64,000 nucleotides of DNA from Martelella alba (lineage in GTDB: Bacteria; Pseudomonadota; Gammaproteobacteria; Enterobacterales; Enterobacteriaceae). Both the position numbers and the translations under genes were made by a program. The notes below the pieces were generated by a model. It was not told the DNA's origin, did not search any database, and worked only from the letters and a program-made list of their open reading frames with translations. Below are positions 9,617 through 20,593 of the stretch, one piece after another. The stretch covers positions 186,001 to 250,000 of the forward strand of contig NZ_SZPQ01000002.1 of NCBI RefSeq assembly GCF_005217455.1. Direction: 5' to 3'. Position 1 is the stretch's first letter; the number at the start of each line of letters is the position of its first letter.

Positions 9617-10771
9617 CTAGGACACCGCCGCGCCGTTTTCAGCCTGATCCCCGCCGTTAAGGATATCGCACACGGCCGCGCCAAATAGCGCATCCCGCCA
9701 ACCGCTCAGCAGTTCGGGGAGACGCTGCGTTGGGGATAAGCGCCAATGCCAGCTCAGCAACTGATTGATTTGCCGCCGAGACGCCAGCAGTTCCACGCTC
9801 AGCCCCGATTGGCCGCTGGCATGCTGGATCTGTTCCTTTATACGCTTGAAAAGCACGCGGTAGCCGGGCTGCTCAAGCAGATTCGGCAGCGGCGCCGGCC
9901 AATGTGTTTCCGGCATGGCGACCGTTTCCTGTACCAGGCCAATCAGGGTCTTGCCATGGTAGCGAATTTCCGGGCCGCTCAGCCCCAGGTGATCCAATTC
10001 GCCGAGCGAACCCGGCATATAACGCGCCACCTGCCAGAGGTTTTCTTCCCGCACCACGAAGTTCACCGCCATGTCCCGTTCCCGCGCCAGGCGTAAGCGC
10101 CAGGCGGCCAACTTTTGCAGGCAGGCCAACTGCCGGGTGCGCAACTGCCAGGCGTTGCCGATATCCCGGTATGCCTCGTCGGGTTCGACGATTTCCCCGC
10201 GCCGTTGGCATAGGGCCCGGCATTCCTGCCGCGCGGCATCCAGCCAGCCGGCCGCGGCGGTTTCCTCCAGCAATTTATCGGCCACCGGCAAAAGCCAATA
10301 CACATCCGCGGCGGCGTATTCGCACTGTTTCTGGCTTAGCGGGCGCGCCAGCCAATCGGTACGTGATTCGCTTTTATCCAGCATTACCCCCTGGTAATCC
10401 GCCACCAGCGCGGCGAATCCGCAAGACAACGCCCGTCCATTGAAAGCGGCCAGAACCTGAGTGTCGATAAGCGGCTCCGGTGGTTGGTTGAACGCATGCA
10501 GGAACACATCAAGGTCTTCGCTACAGGCATGCAGGATTTTGATGACCCCCGGATCAGCCAGCAGTTGCCGGAATGGCCGCCATTCGGTAATGGCCAAGGG
10601 ATCGATAAGGGATACACGTTCGCCGTCATACAACTGAATCAGACCCAACTGGGGATAATAAGTGCGGATGCGAACAAACTCGGTATCAAGAGCCACCCGC
10701 GGCGATTGGCGGGCAAGGTTGCAAACCTCAAGTAATTCAGTGTCTGAAGTGATTAATTGATATTTTAGCAC
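9617..10771 (-). CDS. rnd: Ribonuclease D
   Basis: 3'-5' exoribonuclease that trims tRNA and other stable RNA precursors. It has 384 residues (E. coli 375). The DEDDy catalytic set is visible: D29 and E31 (ALDTEFVR), D86 (HACSEDLDVF), and Y152/D156 (CEYAAADVY). The HRDC domains follow (NAWQLRTRQLACLQKLAAWR and LASRRQINQLLSWHW). The start is a GTG at 10771 with AAAGAGAT upstream; E. coli also uses a non-ATG start. fadD, usually next to it, is missing and yeaY follows directly upstream. Confidence 0.96.
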   Translation of the reverse strand: MLKYQLITSDTELLEVCNLARQSPRVALDTEFVRIRTYYPQLGLIQLYDGERVSLIDPLAITEWRPFRQLLADPGVIKILHACSEDLDVFLHAFNQPPEPLIDTQVLAAFNGRALSCGFAALVADYQGVMLDKSESRTDWLARPLSQKQCEYAAADVYWLLPVADKLLEETAAAGWLDAARQECRALCQRRGEIVEPDEAYRDIGNAWQLRTRQLACLQKLAAWRLRLARERDMAVNFVVREENLWQVARYMPGSLGELDHLGLSGPEIRYHGKTLIGLVQETVAMPETHWPAPLPNLLEQPGYRVLFKRIKEQIQHASGQSGLSVELLASRRQINQLLSWHWRLSPTQRLPELLSGWRDALFGAAVCDILNGGDQAENGAAVS

Positions 10772-10822
10772 TGCGATCTCTTTAATTCGTCACAATAAAC
10801 ATGTCGGCATTGGCGGCCATCG

Positions 10823-11440
10823 TCATTCGCTGATGACGGTTTCCACTCGGGCGTCGCCGCCGTAATAGCCGCCCCAACCCATATCATAGGGCCCCCACCC
10901 GCGCCCATAATAGGGACCGCCCCATCCCCAGGGCGTCAGGGGCGGTCCCATGGGCGCCACAACTTGCTGGGTCAGTTGCCAACGCTTGTAGCCGGTGGCC
11001 TGTACCACAACATAGCGGTAGGGTGCTTGCCCGATGGTGCCTTGTTCGGTCCCGCTAATGGGGCCGACCACCGTCACCCATTGCTGGGCGAAATCGGCGG
11101 GTTCGAGAAAACCGGGGACATAGGCGATGATTCGCCCCACCGAGGGCTGATGGATAAGCGGCCGTGCCGCGTCATCCAGCGGCACGGTGGCGATTTCCAG
11201 TTTGGTGCGGCCGTTCTCGGTCGTGATCTTGACCACTTTGCCGCCAAAGCGCGCTTCCTGGCCGACATACAACGAAGGCGCATTCATGACCCGGACCAAA
11301 TCTTGTTGCGGCGTGGCAGATGTTCCGCGAATGGCCTGCGGAATAGTGACGCACCCGGCAAGCGCCATAGACGCGCCCAATAATATAGACAAAACGGCCA
11401 AGCGACGGCGGGCCGACCTCAGAGTTGAACCGACATGCAT
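10823..11440 (-). CDS. yeaY: Slp-family outer-membrane lipoprotein
   Basis: Lipoprotein of the Slp/YeaY family, of unknown function, in the place yeaY has in E. coli (next to tsaB). From the ATG at 11440, supported by AAGGGAT upstream, the lipobox LAGC puts the modified cysteine at residue 30. A longer reading from 11476 adds 12 residues before the signal peptide. The body has [12 protein letters not shown] and [20 protein letters not shown], typical of Slp proteins. The C-terminal glycine, tyrosine and tryptophan-rich tail ([20 protein letters not shown]) is longer than I expect for this family. Confidence 0.92.
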   Translation of the reverse strand: MHVGSTLRSARRRLAVLSILLGASMALAGCVTIPQAIRGTSATPQQDLVRVMNAPSLYVGQEARFGGKVVKITTENGRTKLEIATVPLDDAARPLIHQPSVGRIIAYVPGFLEPADFAQQWVTVVGPISGTEQGTIGQAPYRYVVVQATGYKRWQLTQQVVAPMGPPLTPWGWGGPYYGRGWGPYDMGWGGYYGGDARVETVISE

Positions 11441-11499
11441 ACTGCTTATCCCTTGTGTTACGTATTTCTTGGACATGCGGCGACCGCGTTAGTTGCCGA

Positions 11500-12201
11500 T
11501 TATTCCCGGCCGGGCAATTTTTTCCATGCCACATCATTACGCAAATAGGTAGGCCGGACCTGTTCCACCGGCGATGTCGCGCCGTTGGCCAATTCAAGTA
11601 TAGCCAGCGGCAGCATATCCATCGCCGTGGGCAATTGAGCGTTGCCGGCGCGCAGTTTTGGACCGGGCGAGCCCAGCAGTTCCGGATAGGCGTCCCAACC
11701 GGTGCCCGCGCAAGCCCACTCGCCGCTTAGGCCGGCCAGCGTCTCCGCCAGCCGATCCGGCTTGATGACGCTTTCACTCTCTCCACCAAGCCAGGCGCCC
11801 TTCTCATCGCGCCGATATTGCGCCCAATAAACCTCCCCCATCCTGGCGTCGATGGCGGCGAGCGCCCGCGGTATGCCGGTCTGGCGGTACGCGCCCTGCG
11901 CCAGGGCCGCCAGGGTGGAGATGCCCATAAGCGGCAAGCCGGCGCCCAGCGCCAGGCCCTGCGCGATACCGACGCCGATGCGTACCCCGGTGAAACTGCC
12001 GGGACCCCGGCCGTAAGCCAGCGCATTCAATTGATGCAAACCCATGCCGGCATCGGCCAACAGGCTATCGATCATCGGTAAGATACGGCGGGTATGCTCC
12101 CTGGGACAGACCGCGAAGCGCTGGGTGACTTCGCCATCCAGCCAAAGTGCGGCGGAACAGGCTTCGGTTGCGGTATCAAGGGCTAAAATTCGCGTAGACA
12201 T
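11500..12201 (-). CDS. tsaB: tRNA threonylcarbamoyladenosine biosynthesis protein TsaB
   Basis: ASKHA-fold partner of TsaD and TsaE in forming t6A37 in ANN-decoding tRNAs; essential in E. coli. It has 233 residues (E. coli 231) from the ATG at 12201, where the family N-terminus [20 protein letters not shown] begins. The [13 protein letters not shown] motif is intact. An upstream extension to 12297 is not family-like and is rejected. Gap of 59 bp to yeaY on the same strand. Confidence 0.97.
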   Translation of the reverse strand: MSTRILALDTATEACSAALWLDGEVTQRFAVCPREHTRRILPMIDSLLADAGMGLHQLNALAYGRGPGSFTGVRIGVGIAQGLALGAGLPLMGISTLAALAQGAYRQTGIPRALAAIDARMGEVYWAQYRRDEKGAWLGGESESVIKPDRLAETLAGLSGEWACAGTGWDAYPELLGSPGPKLRAGNAQLPTAMDMLPLAILELANGATSPVEQVRPTYLRNDVAWKKLPGRE

Positions 12202-12358
12202 GCCAAACCTCGGGCAGGCGTTGGGAAGAGTACAAAAACGGGTTGGCACTATAGCATAACCCGAGTGGCGAGGGATACGGGCGTCGCCAGGCGGCATACG
12301 CCCATGACGCTGATGCCGGACAAAACAACGCTCCTCGGGGGCCAGGGCGCATCAACGA

Positions 12359-14260
12359 TTACCGCCGGCGCAGGAAATCCAGGGTTGTTTGCAAAGAGCG
12401 GGTACGCGGCGCCGGTGGAAGGCTTTTCAGGAATATCTCGCCATAGGGACGAGTCACCAACCGCTGATCGCAGATAATGAGCGCCCCGCGGTCATCATAA
12501 TCCCGGATCAATCGGCCGACGCCCTGTTTCAACGCAATGACCGCCTCGGGTATTTGTACTTCCAGAAACGGATCGCCGCCGCGCAATCGGCAATCGTCCA
12601 CCCGGGCCTTTAGCAAAGGATCATCCGGGGAGGTGAACGGCAGCTTGTCGATTATCACGCAGGTCAGCGCATCGCCGCGCACATCGACGCCTTCCCAGAA
12701 GCTGCTGGTCGCCACCAGCAAGGCGTTGCCCGCGGCGATAAATTGCTCCAGCAAACGGCGCTTGGCGGTTTCGCCCTGCAATAACACCGGCAGCGTCAAA
12801 GCGGCGCGGAATTCGGCCGCCAGGTCTCTCATCATCTGATGGGAAGTACACAGAAAGAAACAGCGGCCGTTATTGGCCACCACCACCGGCGCGAGCATCC
12901 GCGCCAATGTGGCCGCCGCGCCGCGTTGATTGGGTTCGGGCAGAAAACGCGGAACGCATAGCAACGACTGCCTGGCATAGTCGAACGGACTGGCCAGCAG
13001 CAAAGTGCGGGCATCCGTCAGGCCAATGCGTTGCGTGAAATGATCCAGCCGGTCATTGACCGAAAGCGTGGCGGAGGTAAATATCCAGGCGCCCTTTTTG
13101 TCGAGCATGACCTCGCGGAAACGCTCCGATACCGACAACGGCGTCAGCGCCAGCACAAAATGCCGCGCGCTGCATTCAAACCAATAGCTGAATCCGGGCT
13201 GTCCGATGTCTTTAATGCGCGCGAGCCGCGCGCGATATAACACGGCCCGTTCGAATGCCGCGTCCAGCAGCGCCGATCGTCCCAGGGCCATTTTCGCCAC
13301 GTCATGGCACAGTTCCAGCGCGTCGTCGAGCAACAACAGCGCCCGTTGCAGCGAACTCGCCTCCAGCGCTTCGCGCAGGTTGCCGCGAAACCCCGGCTCG
13401 CCCAGCGCCAGACGGAAATCCTGAGCGCGCGAGGCAAGCTGATCGGCGCTTTTCTGTAATTGCGCCATATCCCGAAGCTCGGTACGGTACGCCAGGGTCA
13501 TGTCCCGCGACAAATCCAGCAATTGCCGACTGGTGAGCTGCTGGCCGAAATACTGGCTGGCGATATCCGGCAACTGATGCGCTTCGTCGAAAATCATGAC
13601 CTCGCCGTCGGGTATCAGTTCGCCGAAACCGCCATCCTTAACCACCATGTCGGCCAAAAATAAATGATGATTGACCACCACGACATCGGCCTCCATGGCG
13701 CTACGCCGGGCCTTGACCACATGGCAGTCCTGATAGAACGGACAATCGCCGCCCAGACAATTATCGTTGGTGCTGGTCACCAACGGCCAGACCGCGCTGT
13801 CCTCCGGGATGTCGGCGCACGAGGCGATATCGCCGTCCGCCGTTTGCGACGCCCAACGACGAACGACCGGTAACGTTTCGAGAATTTCCGACGCCGCGCC
13901 GCCGCCGGCCAGCGTTTGCTGTTCCAGCCGCTCCAGGCAGAGGTAATTGGAGCGGCCTTTAAGCAATGCCGTACTGCCGCTGAATTTCAACGCCTGGGCG
14001 ACTTTGGGCAGGTCGCGGTTGAACAACTGATCCTGCAAGGCTTTCGAACCGGTGGAAATAATCACCTTACGCCCGGCGCGTAACGCCGGCGCCAGGTAAG
14101 CATAGGTTTTACCGGTACCGGTACCGGCTTCCACCACCAACGACGTTTTATCCTTAATGGCCTCGCGGATCGCCTCGGCCATCAGGCGTTGCGACTCCCT
14201 GGGCTTAAACCCGCTGATAGCCCCGGCCAAGGCGCCGGACGGCGCGAAATCGTCGGTCAC
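12359..14260 (-). CDS. yoaA: ATP-dependent DNA helicase YoaA (DinG/XPD family)
   Basis: Superfamily 2 helicase with an Fe-S domain; in E. coli it works with the polymerase III chi subunit HolC in repair of stalled forks. It has 633 residues (E. coli 636). Walker A is GTGTGKT at 46-52, the DEAH box is at 225-228, and four cysteines suit the 4Fe-4S cluster (C108, C168, C173, C179). The helicase C-terminal motif [14 protein letters not shown] is present. The start overlaps the yoaH stop by 4 nt (ATGA), indicating translational coupling. Confidence 0.96.
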   Translation of the reverse strand: MTDDFAPSGALAGAISGFKPRESQRLMAEAIREAIKDKTSLVVEAGTGTGKTYAYLAPALRAGRKVIISTGSKALQDQLFNRDLPKVAQALKFSGSTALLKGRSNYLCLERLEQQTLAGGGAASEILETLPVVRRWASQTADGDIASCADIPEDSAVWPLVTSTNDNCLGGDCPFYQDCHVVKARRSAMEADVVVVNHHLFLADMVVKDGGFGELIPDGEVMIFDEAHQLPDIASQYFGQQLTSRQLLDLSRDMTLAYRTELRDMAQLQKSADQLASRAQDFRLALGEPGFRGNLREALEASSLQRALLLLDDALELCHDVAKMALGRSALLDAAFERAVLYRARLARIKDIGQPGFSYWFECSARHFVLALTPLSVSERFREVMLDKKGAWIFTSATLSVNDRLDHFTQRIGLTDARTLLLASPFDYARQSLLCVPRFLPEPNQRGAAATLARMLAPVVVANNGRCFFLCTSHQMMRDLAAEFRAALTLPVLLQGETAKRRLLEQFIAAGNALLVATSSFWEGVDVRGDALTCVIIDKLPFTSPDDPLLKARVDDCRLRGGDPFLEVQIPEAVIALKQGVGRLIRDYDDRGALIICDQRLVTRPYGEIFLKSLPPAPRTRSLQTTLDFLRRR

Positions 14261-14463
14261 TCCGCATCCCGTCGGCGGCCGGCCTTATCCTCTTCATCAT
14301 CCCAGATAACCACCGCCCGTTCACCGTGATATCCGGCGCGGATTTCCTCCGATACCCGCCGGATGGCTTCGCCGCTGCTCATGCCTTCGGCCATAAGGGC
14401 CTGGATGCGTTCCACCGCCTGTTGCTGTTGCTGATGGGTCAATGCGGGCTGGTCGTTTGACAT
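14257..14463 (-). CDS. yoaH: UPF0181 protein YoaH
   Basis: Small protein of unknown function, 68 residues (E. coli 59). The [20 protein letters not shown] core and GMSSGEAI motif identify it. The ATG at 14463 has AAGAGA 7-12 nt upstream; a TTG at 14478 is the alternative. It overlaps yoaA by 4 nt. yoaB (RidA family), found nearby in E. coli, is absent. Confidence 0.9.
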   Translation of the reverse strand: MSNDQPALTHQQQQQAVERIQALMAEGMSSGEAIRRVSEEIRAGYHGERAVVIWDDEEDKAGRRRDAE

Positions 14464-14764
14464 ACCGATTCTCTTCAATAAAACAATGCCGGCGATTATC
14501 TCACGTCGGACCGCACGACGCCATGCCGCGCGTGTTGCCCCCGCGGGGGAATTTCGGCGCGCGACGTGTCGGCAACCGCCCAGGTCGCCGCCTGCGGCGC
14601 CGGCGACGCGACCGGTACGGACGCGGGACGGCTTGAAAGATGCGGAGTATGTGGTAGGCTGTGTTCCCCGTCTTGAATAACGGGAGACGGCCCGCCCGCC
14701 AACGGCGCGATCATTGTCCGCTACCGTCCGGCGTCTGCCCGCCGGCGTCTCCGGTGTGGAGTCT

Positions 14765-16147
14765 ATGTCTGCAAAATCACCGCAACTGATTGAATTGCCC
14801 TATCGTCCCGAGGCGATAGTCGAGGCCTTTGCGCCCTATTCCGCCCGTCCCTGGTCGGCGCTGTTGCATTCCGGACACGCCGACCACCCGGATAGCCGTT
14901 TCGATATCATGGTGGCCTCGCCGGCGGCCACCCTGGTTACGCGCGGCAAAGACACCGAAATACGCCGCGGCGACCACATCTGGCACAGCGATGGCTGCCC
15001 GTTCGACTTGCTGCGCCAGCAATTGGATTCGCTGAACATCCGCCCCGACGCCATGGAGGATCTGCCGTTTCTGGGCGGCGCCCTCGGCCTGTTCGGCTAT
15101 GATCTGGCCAGACGGCTGGAGACCCTGCCCTGTCATGCCGAGCGGGACATCGACCTGCCGGATATGGCGGTAGGCATCTATGACTGGGCGGTTATCGCCG
15201 ATCACCGGCGCCGGCGGTTAACCTTGCTCAGTTATACCGATGCCGCCGGCCGGGCCGCCGAACTGCAATCCGCCCGGCGGCCGGCGGCGGCGCCGTTTCG
15301 CCTGACCGGTTCCTGGGAATCCAATATGTCCCGCCGGCAATACGGCGAGCGGTTCAGGCGCATCCAGGCGCATTTACTGGCCGGCGATTGCTATCAGGTG
15401 TGCCTGGCGCAGCGTTTTACCGCACCCTACCAGGGCGACGAATGGCCGGCGTTTTTGCGTCTGCTGGCCGGCAACCGGGCGCCGTTCTCCGCCTTTATCC
15501 GTCTGCATGGGCAAGCGGTGCTCAGTTTATCGCCGGAGCGCTTTTTGCAAGTACGCCACCGGCAAATACAAACCCGGCCAATCAAGGGCACCCTGCCCCG
15601 ATTGCCCGGCGCGCGGCAAGATAGGTTGCAAGGCGAACGTCTGGCGGCGTCGGCCAAGGATCGCGCTGAAAATCTGATGATCGTCGATTTGCTGCGCAAT
15701 GATATTGGTCGAATCGCTCAGCCCGGCAGCGTCCGGGTTCCGGAACTGTTCAAGATTGAAGCCTTTCCCGCGGTCCATCATATGGTCAGCACCATTACCG
15801 CCATGCTCCCCCCCGAGCGGCATCCCAGCGAACTCCTGCGCGCGTGCTTTCCCGGCGGTTCCATCACCGGCGCGCCCAAGGTCAGCGCCATGCAAATCAT
15901 CGACCGGCTCGAGCCGCATCGCCGCAACGCTTGGTGCGGCAGTATCGGTTATTTGAGCTTCTGCGGTTCCATGGATTGCAACATCGCCATTCGCACGCTT
16001 ATCGCCGAGCGGCGGCGCCTGCATTGCTGGGCCGGCGGCGGCATTGTGGCCGATAGCCGGGAAGAAGCCGAATATCAAGAGACGCTGGATAAGCTTGCCG
16101 CTATTCTACCGGTACTGGAGGCGCCGAACGACCATGAATACGCCTGA
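14765..16147 (+). CDS. pabB: Aminodeoxychorismate synthase component I
   Basis: With PabA it turns chorismate and glutamine into aminodeoxychorismate for folate synthesis. It has 460 residues (E. coli 453) from the ATG at 14765, supported by GTGGAG just upstream. The active-site lysine K274 lies in RPIKGTLPR, at the E. coli position, and the chorismate-binding blocks ([46 protein letters not shown]) are intact. An in-frame ATG at 14714 has no such support. Its end overlaps nudL by 14 nt. Confidence 0.96.
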   Translation: MSAKSPQLIELPYRPEAIVEAFAPYSARPWSALLHSGHADHPDSRFDIMVASPAATLVTRGKDTEIRRGDHIWHSDGCPFDLLRQQLDSLNIRPDAMEDLPFLGGALGLFGYDLARRLETLPCHAERDIDLPDMAVGIYDWAVIADHRRRRLTLLSYTDAAGRAAELQSARRPAAAPFRLTGSWESNMSRRQYGERFRRIQAHLLAGDCYQVCLAQRFTAPYQGDEWPAFLRLLAGNRAPFSAFIRLHGQAVLSLSPERFLQVRHRQIQTRPIKGTLPRLPGARQDRLQGERLAASAKDRAENLMIVDLLRNDIGRIAQPGSVRVPELFKIEAFPAVHHMVSTITAMLPPERHPSELLRACFPGGSITGAPKVSAMQIIDRLEPHRRNAWCGSIGYLSFCGSMDCNIAIRTLIAERRRLHCWAGGGIVADSREEAEYQETLDKLAAILPVLEAPNDHEYA

Positions 16148-16712
16148 GCCCGCCCTGACGCTCAACCATTTCCTGACCCGTTTCCAATTGCAGTTGCCCG
16201 GCGACGGCGCTCCCTCGCGCCAGACCCGACGGGCGGCGGTGCTGGTACCGATCATTCGCCGGCCGATTCCGACCCTGCTGCTGACGCAACGGGCGGCGTC
16301 TTTACGTCATCATGCCGGTCAGGTGGCTTTCCCCGGCGGTTCCGCCGACCGCGGGGACAAAACCCTGGTTGAAACCGCGCTGCGCGAAGCCTGGGAAGAA
16401 GTGGCCATCCCGCCGGAGACGGTGCGTATCGTCGGTCAATTGCCGCCGGTAGACAGCAGCAGCGGCTTTCAGGTCACGCCTGTGGTGGGCCTATTGCCGG
16501 CCGACTGCCGTTTTTCCCCCAGTCGGGAGGAAGTGGCCGAGATTTTCGAGATGCCGTTGCAGCAGGCGCTTTCGCTCGCCAGCTATACCCCGCTGGAAAT
16601 ACTGCGCCGCCAGCGCGCCCTGCGCGTCTATTTTTCCTGGTATCGCAGCCATATGGTATGGGGCATGACCGCGCAGATCCTTTATCGGCTGGGTCAGCAT
16701 ATACAGGGTTAA
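16134..16712 (+). CDS. nudL: Nudix hydrolase NudL
   Basis: Nudix hydrolase of the CoA pyrophosphatase type, 192 residues, exactly the E. coli length. The nudix box runs from FPGGSADRGDKTLVETALR to EAWEEVAI, with the metal-binding glutamates in place, followed by PPVDSSSGFQVTPVVG. The start at 16134 lies inside the end of pabB, so the two are coupled. sdaA follows on the same strand after a 394-bp gap. Confidence 0.95.
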   Translation: MNTPEPALTLNHFLTRFQLQLPGDGAPSRQTRRAAVLVPIIRRPIPTLLLTQRAASLRHHAGQVAFPGGSADRGDKTLVETALREAWEEVAIPPETVRIVGQLPPVDSSSGFQVTPVVGLLPADCRFSPSREEVAEIFEMPLQQALSLASYTPLEILRRQRALRVYFSWYRSHMVWGMTAQILYRLGQHIQG

Positions 16713-17106
16713 AACAAAACGGCCATGCTGCTTGCCATTTCGTTGAAAGCGCTTTTCATCATTCGCATAAATCAGCTAAAATCACTGAAATAAATTTCAT
16801 TGTTAGAATTAAAAACCGCAAATTTATGATACCTGATATTTTATAGTAGTACGTCAACTATATTCCATTGCCTTCGCCTCGCGGCGCCATATCCGTTGCA
16901 ATACCGGGTTCACATTAGCCTTATTTAAGGCCACGCCATGAATAGGGCCATCGGGCGCGGTGAATAGCGGCTTTTTAACAGGGTGTCATCGTTGTGACGG
17001 CATTAGTTTTTTTCATGCGAAAGCTCAAGCCCGCTCGGGCGCGAGCCATTACAATTAAAAGCGTTGGCCCAGGCGGCCATCGGGTGAAGCAGCGAGGAGA
17101 GTCAGC
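16713..17106. other. Intergenic region nudL-sdaA
   Basis: 394 bp, AT-rich at first, holding the sdaA promoter. I see no gene, small RNA or clear operator. Confidence 0.5.
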
Positions 17107-18471
17107 GTGATCAGTGTTTTCGATATGTTCAAAATCGGCATCGGTCCGTCAAGTTCCCATACCGTCGGGCCCATGAAGGCCGGTAAACAGTTTGTCGACG
17201 ATTTGATCGCCCGCGGCGCCATCGACCAGGTCACCCGTATCGCCGTGGAGGTCTATGGCTCGTTGTCGCTCACGGGTCGCGGTCATCATACGGACAGCGC
17301 GATCATTCTCGGCCTGGCGGGCAATCGGCCGGATACGCTGGATATCGACGCCGCCGGGGCATTTATCCGCGATGTTGAGCAACGTCAGCGGCTGATGTTG
17401 GCCAATGGCCTGCGTGAAGCGGATTTCCCCCGCGAGGGCGGAATGATTTTTCACAGCGATTACCTGTCGCTACATGAAAACGGCATGCGAATTCACGCCT
17501 TCGCCGATGACGAATGCCTCTACAGCCAAACCTATTATTCCATCGGCGGCGGTTTTATCGTCGACGAGGCGCATTTCGGCCAACCGGTCCTGGACAGCAT
17601 CAGTGTTCCCTTTCCGTTTAACAGCGCCCGGCAACTGCTGGAGCAGTGCCGCAACACCGGCCTATCCCTGGCCGGGCTGATGTTGCGCAACGAACTGGCG
17701 TTGCATGGGCAGACGGAAATCGACCATTATTTCAGCGAGATCTGGCAAACCATGCGCGCCTGTATCGATCGTGGGCTCAACACCGAGGGGGTCTTGCCTG
17801 GTCCGTTGCGGGTACCGAGGCGCGCCGCTGCGCTGCGGCGCATGCTGATGGCGGCTGACAAACACTCCAGCGATCCGATGAACGTCATCGATTGGGTGAA
17901 CATGTTCGCATTGGCGGTCAACGAGGAAAACGCCGCCGGCGGACGGGTGGTCACCGCGCCGACCAATGGCGCCTGCGGCATCGTACCGGCGGTGCTTGCC
18001 TATTATGATCATTTCATTGAACCCGCCGCGCCGGAAATCCGCCAGCGCTATTTCTTGGCCAGCGGCGCCATCGGCATACTTTACAAACTCAATGCCTCTA
18101 TCTCGGGAGCCGAGGTGGGTTGTCAAGGTGAAGTGGGAGTAGCCTGTTCCATGGCGGCCGCCGGCTTGACCGAATTGCTGGGCGGTAGCCCGGAGCAGGT
18201 CTGCGTCGCGGCGGAAATCGGCATGGAGCACAACCTCGGTCTGACATGCGACCCGGTGGCGGGCCAGGTTCAGGTACCCTGTATTGAGCGCAATGCCATC
18301 GCGGCGGTCAAGGCCATTAACGCTTCCCGCATGGCGCTGCGCCGCACCAGCGAGCCCCGCGTCTCGTTAGACAAGGTCATTGAAACCATGTATGAAACCG
18401 GCAAGGACATCAATGCCAAATACCGGGAAACCTCGCGGGGCGGATTGGCGGTAAAAGTACAATGCGACTGA
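17107..18471 (+). CDS. sdaA: L-serine deaminase I
   Basis: 4Fe-4S L-serine dehydratase making pyruvate and ammonia. It has 454 residues, the E. coli length. The N-terminal beta domain starts with SVFDMFKIGIGPSSSHTVGPM. The cluster cysteines of the alpha domain lie in NGACGIVPAVL, GCQGEVGVACSMAAAGL and LGLTCDPVAG. GAGGAGAGTCAGC upstream gives a good ribosome-binding site. Convergent with yoaE, with only 9 bp between the genes. Confidence 0.97.
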   Translation: MISVFDMFKIGIGPSSSHTVGPMKAGKQFVDDLIARGAIDQVTRIAVEVYGSLSLTGRGHHTDSAIILGLAGNRPDTLDIDAAGAFIRDVEQRQRLMLANGLREADFPREGGMIFHSDYLSLHENGMRIHAFADDECLYSQTYYSIGGGFIVDEAHFGQPVLDSISVPFPFNSARQLLEQCRNTGLSLAGLMLRNELALHGQTEIDHYFSEIWQTMRACIDRGLNTEGVLPGPLRVPRRAAALRRMLMAADKHSSDPMNVIDWVNMFALAVNEENAAGGRVVTAPTNGACGIVPAVLAYYDHFIEPAAPEIRQRYFLASGAIGILYKLNASISGAEVGCQGEVGVACSMAAAGLTELLGGSPEQVCVAAEIGMEHNLGLTCDPVAGQVQVPCIERNAIAAVKAINASRMALRRTSEPRVSLDKVIETMYETGKDINAKYRETSRGGLAVKVQCD

Positions 18472-18480
18472 CCCCCTGGG

Positions 18481-20028
18481 CTATTCCTCGGCGTCATCCC
18501 GCTCGGTCTCGATACGTTCGACCCGCACCAGCTCGATTCGATACTCGGTCATCTGTATTATCGTGAAGCGCCAACGGCCGATGACGATCACTTCGCCCGC
18601 CGTTGGCATCTGATCACGCTCATCCAGCAGCATCCCCGCCAGGGACGCCACATCGTGCCGCGACAACAGTTCATCGGTGCCAAGCGCCTGCTGCAACGCA
18701 TGTAAATCGGTGCCGCCTTTCACCAGCCAACCATCGGCTTCGACCACGATATCCGGCGTTTCATCTTCATCGGGGAACTCGCCGGCGATAGCCTCAAGCA
18801 CATCCAGCGGCGTGATCACCCCCTGGATAACGCCGAATTCATTGGAAACCACCACCAATCCGCCCCGTGCCCGGCGCAAGACCTCCAGCAAATTGAGGAC
18901 ATCCAGCGTCTCGGGCACCACAATAGCCGGATTCGACGCGGCCAGGGACCGGATATCCTGGCCGCTATCCAGCGCCACCAGCAAATCCTTGGCGCGGACG
19001 ATGCCCACCAGGAGATCCAGTTCGCCGTCGCAAACGGGAAACATGCCGTGCGGCGTCGCCAGTATGGCCTGGCGCAGTTGCGCCGCGTCGCGGCGGCAAT
19101 CAATCCAGGAAATTTCGTTGCGGGGCGTCATTACGCTACGAAGCGTGCGGGACGACAGCGACAGCACGCCGCTTATCATGTAGCGTTCCTCATCGACAAA
19201 GGGCGCGCTTGGCGCATCCTCGGTTTCCGGCTCATGCTCGCGGCGCTGGCGGCGCCCTCCCATCAAGCGAAAAATCGCTTCGGCGGTACGCTCACGAATC
19301 GGCCGGCGCGATTGGGACTTGAGAAAATTACGTCGGGCTATCTGGTTGAACATTTCAATCACCACCGAGAACCCGATAGCGGCGTAGAGATAGCCTTTGG
19401 GAATATGAAAACCGAAGCCCTCGGCTATCAGGCTAAGGCCAATCATCAGCAGGAAGCTCAGACACAGCACCACCACCGTGGGATGGGCATTGACGAAGCG
19501 AGTCAGCGCCTTCGAAGCCAATAACATGACCGCCATGGCGATCACCACGGCCGTCATCATCACCGGCAGATTATTAACCATGCCCACCGCGGTGATAACC
19601 GCATCCAGGGAGAAAACCGCATCCAGGATGACGATTTGCAGCACGACCGCCCCGAAACCGGCGTAGGCCCGGTTGGCGTCCTGGTGGGCATCGCGGCTCT
19701 CCAGCCGTTCGTGCAGCTCCAATGTGGCCTTGAACAGCAAAAACAACCCGCCGACCAGCAAAATCAGATCCCGCCCGGAAAAACTGAATGTGGAGACGGT
19801 TATCAGCGGACGGGTCAAGGTCACCATCCACGAGATAAGCGAAAGTAAGGCCAGACGCATCAAAAGCGCCAGCCCGAGTCCCAGCATCCGGGCCTTATCG
19901 CGTTTTTTGGGCGGCAGTTTTTCCGCCAGAATGGCGATGAACACCACATTATCGATGCCAAGCACAATCTCAAGCAAGACAAGCGTCAGCAAACCGACCC
20001 AGATCGAAGGATCCATCAGCATGTCCAT
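18481..20028 (-). CDS. yoaE: TerC/CBS/CorC-HlyC domain membrane protein YoaE
   Basis: Inner-membrane protein with an N-terminal TerC-type domain of seven or so helices (residues 1-230), two CBS domains and a C-terminal CorC/HlyC domain. It has 515 residues from the ATG at 20028 (E. coli 518). TerC-type proteins are linked to metal-ion (manganese) handling; the role of YoaE itself is not proven. The helix motif [20 protein letters not shown] is nearly identical to E. coli. Divergent from manX; mntP nearby also concerns manganese. Confidence 0.95.
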   Translation of the reverse strand: MDMLMDPSIWVGLLTLVLLEIVLGIDNVVFIAILAEKLPPKKRDKARMLGLGLALLMRLALLSLISWMVTLTRPLITVSTFSFSGRDLILLVGGLFLLFKATLELHERLESRDAHQDANRAYAGFGAVVLQIVILDAVFSLDAVITAVGMVNNLPVMMTAVVIAMAVMLLASKALTRFVNAHPTVVVLCLSFLLMIGLSLIAEGFGFHIPKGYLYAAIGFSVVIEMFNQIARRNFLKSQSRRPIRERTAEAIFRLMGGRRQRREHEPETEDAPSAPFVDEERYMISGVLSLSSRTLRSVMTPRNEISWIDCRRDAAQLRQAILATPHGMFPVCDGELDLLVGIVRAKDLLVALDSGQDIRSLAASNPAIVVPETLDVLNLLEVLRRARGGLVVVSNEFGVIQGVITPLDVLEAIAGEFPDEDETPDIVVEADGWLVKGGTDLHALQQALGTDELLSRHDVASLAGMLLDERDQMPTAGEVIVIGRWRFTIIQMTEYRIELVRVERIETERDDAEE

Positions 20029-20593
20029 GGCGCGCTCCCAACCCAAGGCATTGGCATTGCGCAACCACGAGATAGCGTGCCCGCCGGCCGCGTATCACGG
20101 CCCTGGCGGTTAAGGGGGACAGGGGCCGACGTTCCCCCGCCGATGCCGCCTTGCGACGATGTGAATGATGTGGAGACTAAAATGGAATGGGGTAGTTTTC
20201 GGTGACAGTCCATAGGGGGGGCTGCGGCCCTTCGCTCCTCGATAATCAGACAGATTTCACTTTATCAGGTCTGCCGGCAGGGTCATAAAACTTTTTGCGA
20301 AAATCTGTCATGACGCGCCACTAGACTGGGCCTGTCAGTTTCGATTTGTGCGTTGATTCGTTTCCGCAACACAAATTGCTGAGCGTCGTCACAATTTTTA
20401 TTTTTTTACACACTAAAATAAATCGCGTTTAACCGTTATTGACGCGTTTTAAGATTTCTTCGCGCGTCCTGGCGGGGATCAAACAGGGTGGCTCGTTACC
20501 CTGGCTAAGAAGTGTCTCCACCCTCTGGTAAAGACGTCTCGATGCCAGGTGGTTTCACTGCTTAACCCAATTTGTCAACAGAGGAGGTATCCA
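20029..20593. other. Control region upstream of manXYZ
   Basis: About 565 bp with yoaE and manX promoters. Besides the Mlc/NagC-type palindrome at 20397-20422, I see no gene. The manX leader between this site and the start is about 170 bases. Confidence 0.6.
20397..20422 (+). promoter_or_regulatory. Likely Mlc/NagC-type operator of manXYZ
   Basis: Perfect 8-bp inverted repeat TTTATTTT (20397-20404) and AAAATAAA (20415-20422) with a 10-bp spacer. Mlc and NagC operators are AT-rich palindromes of this shape, and Mlc controls manXYZ in E. coli. The match of shape and place is seen; the identity of the regulator is inferred. Confidence 0.6.
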
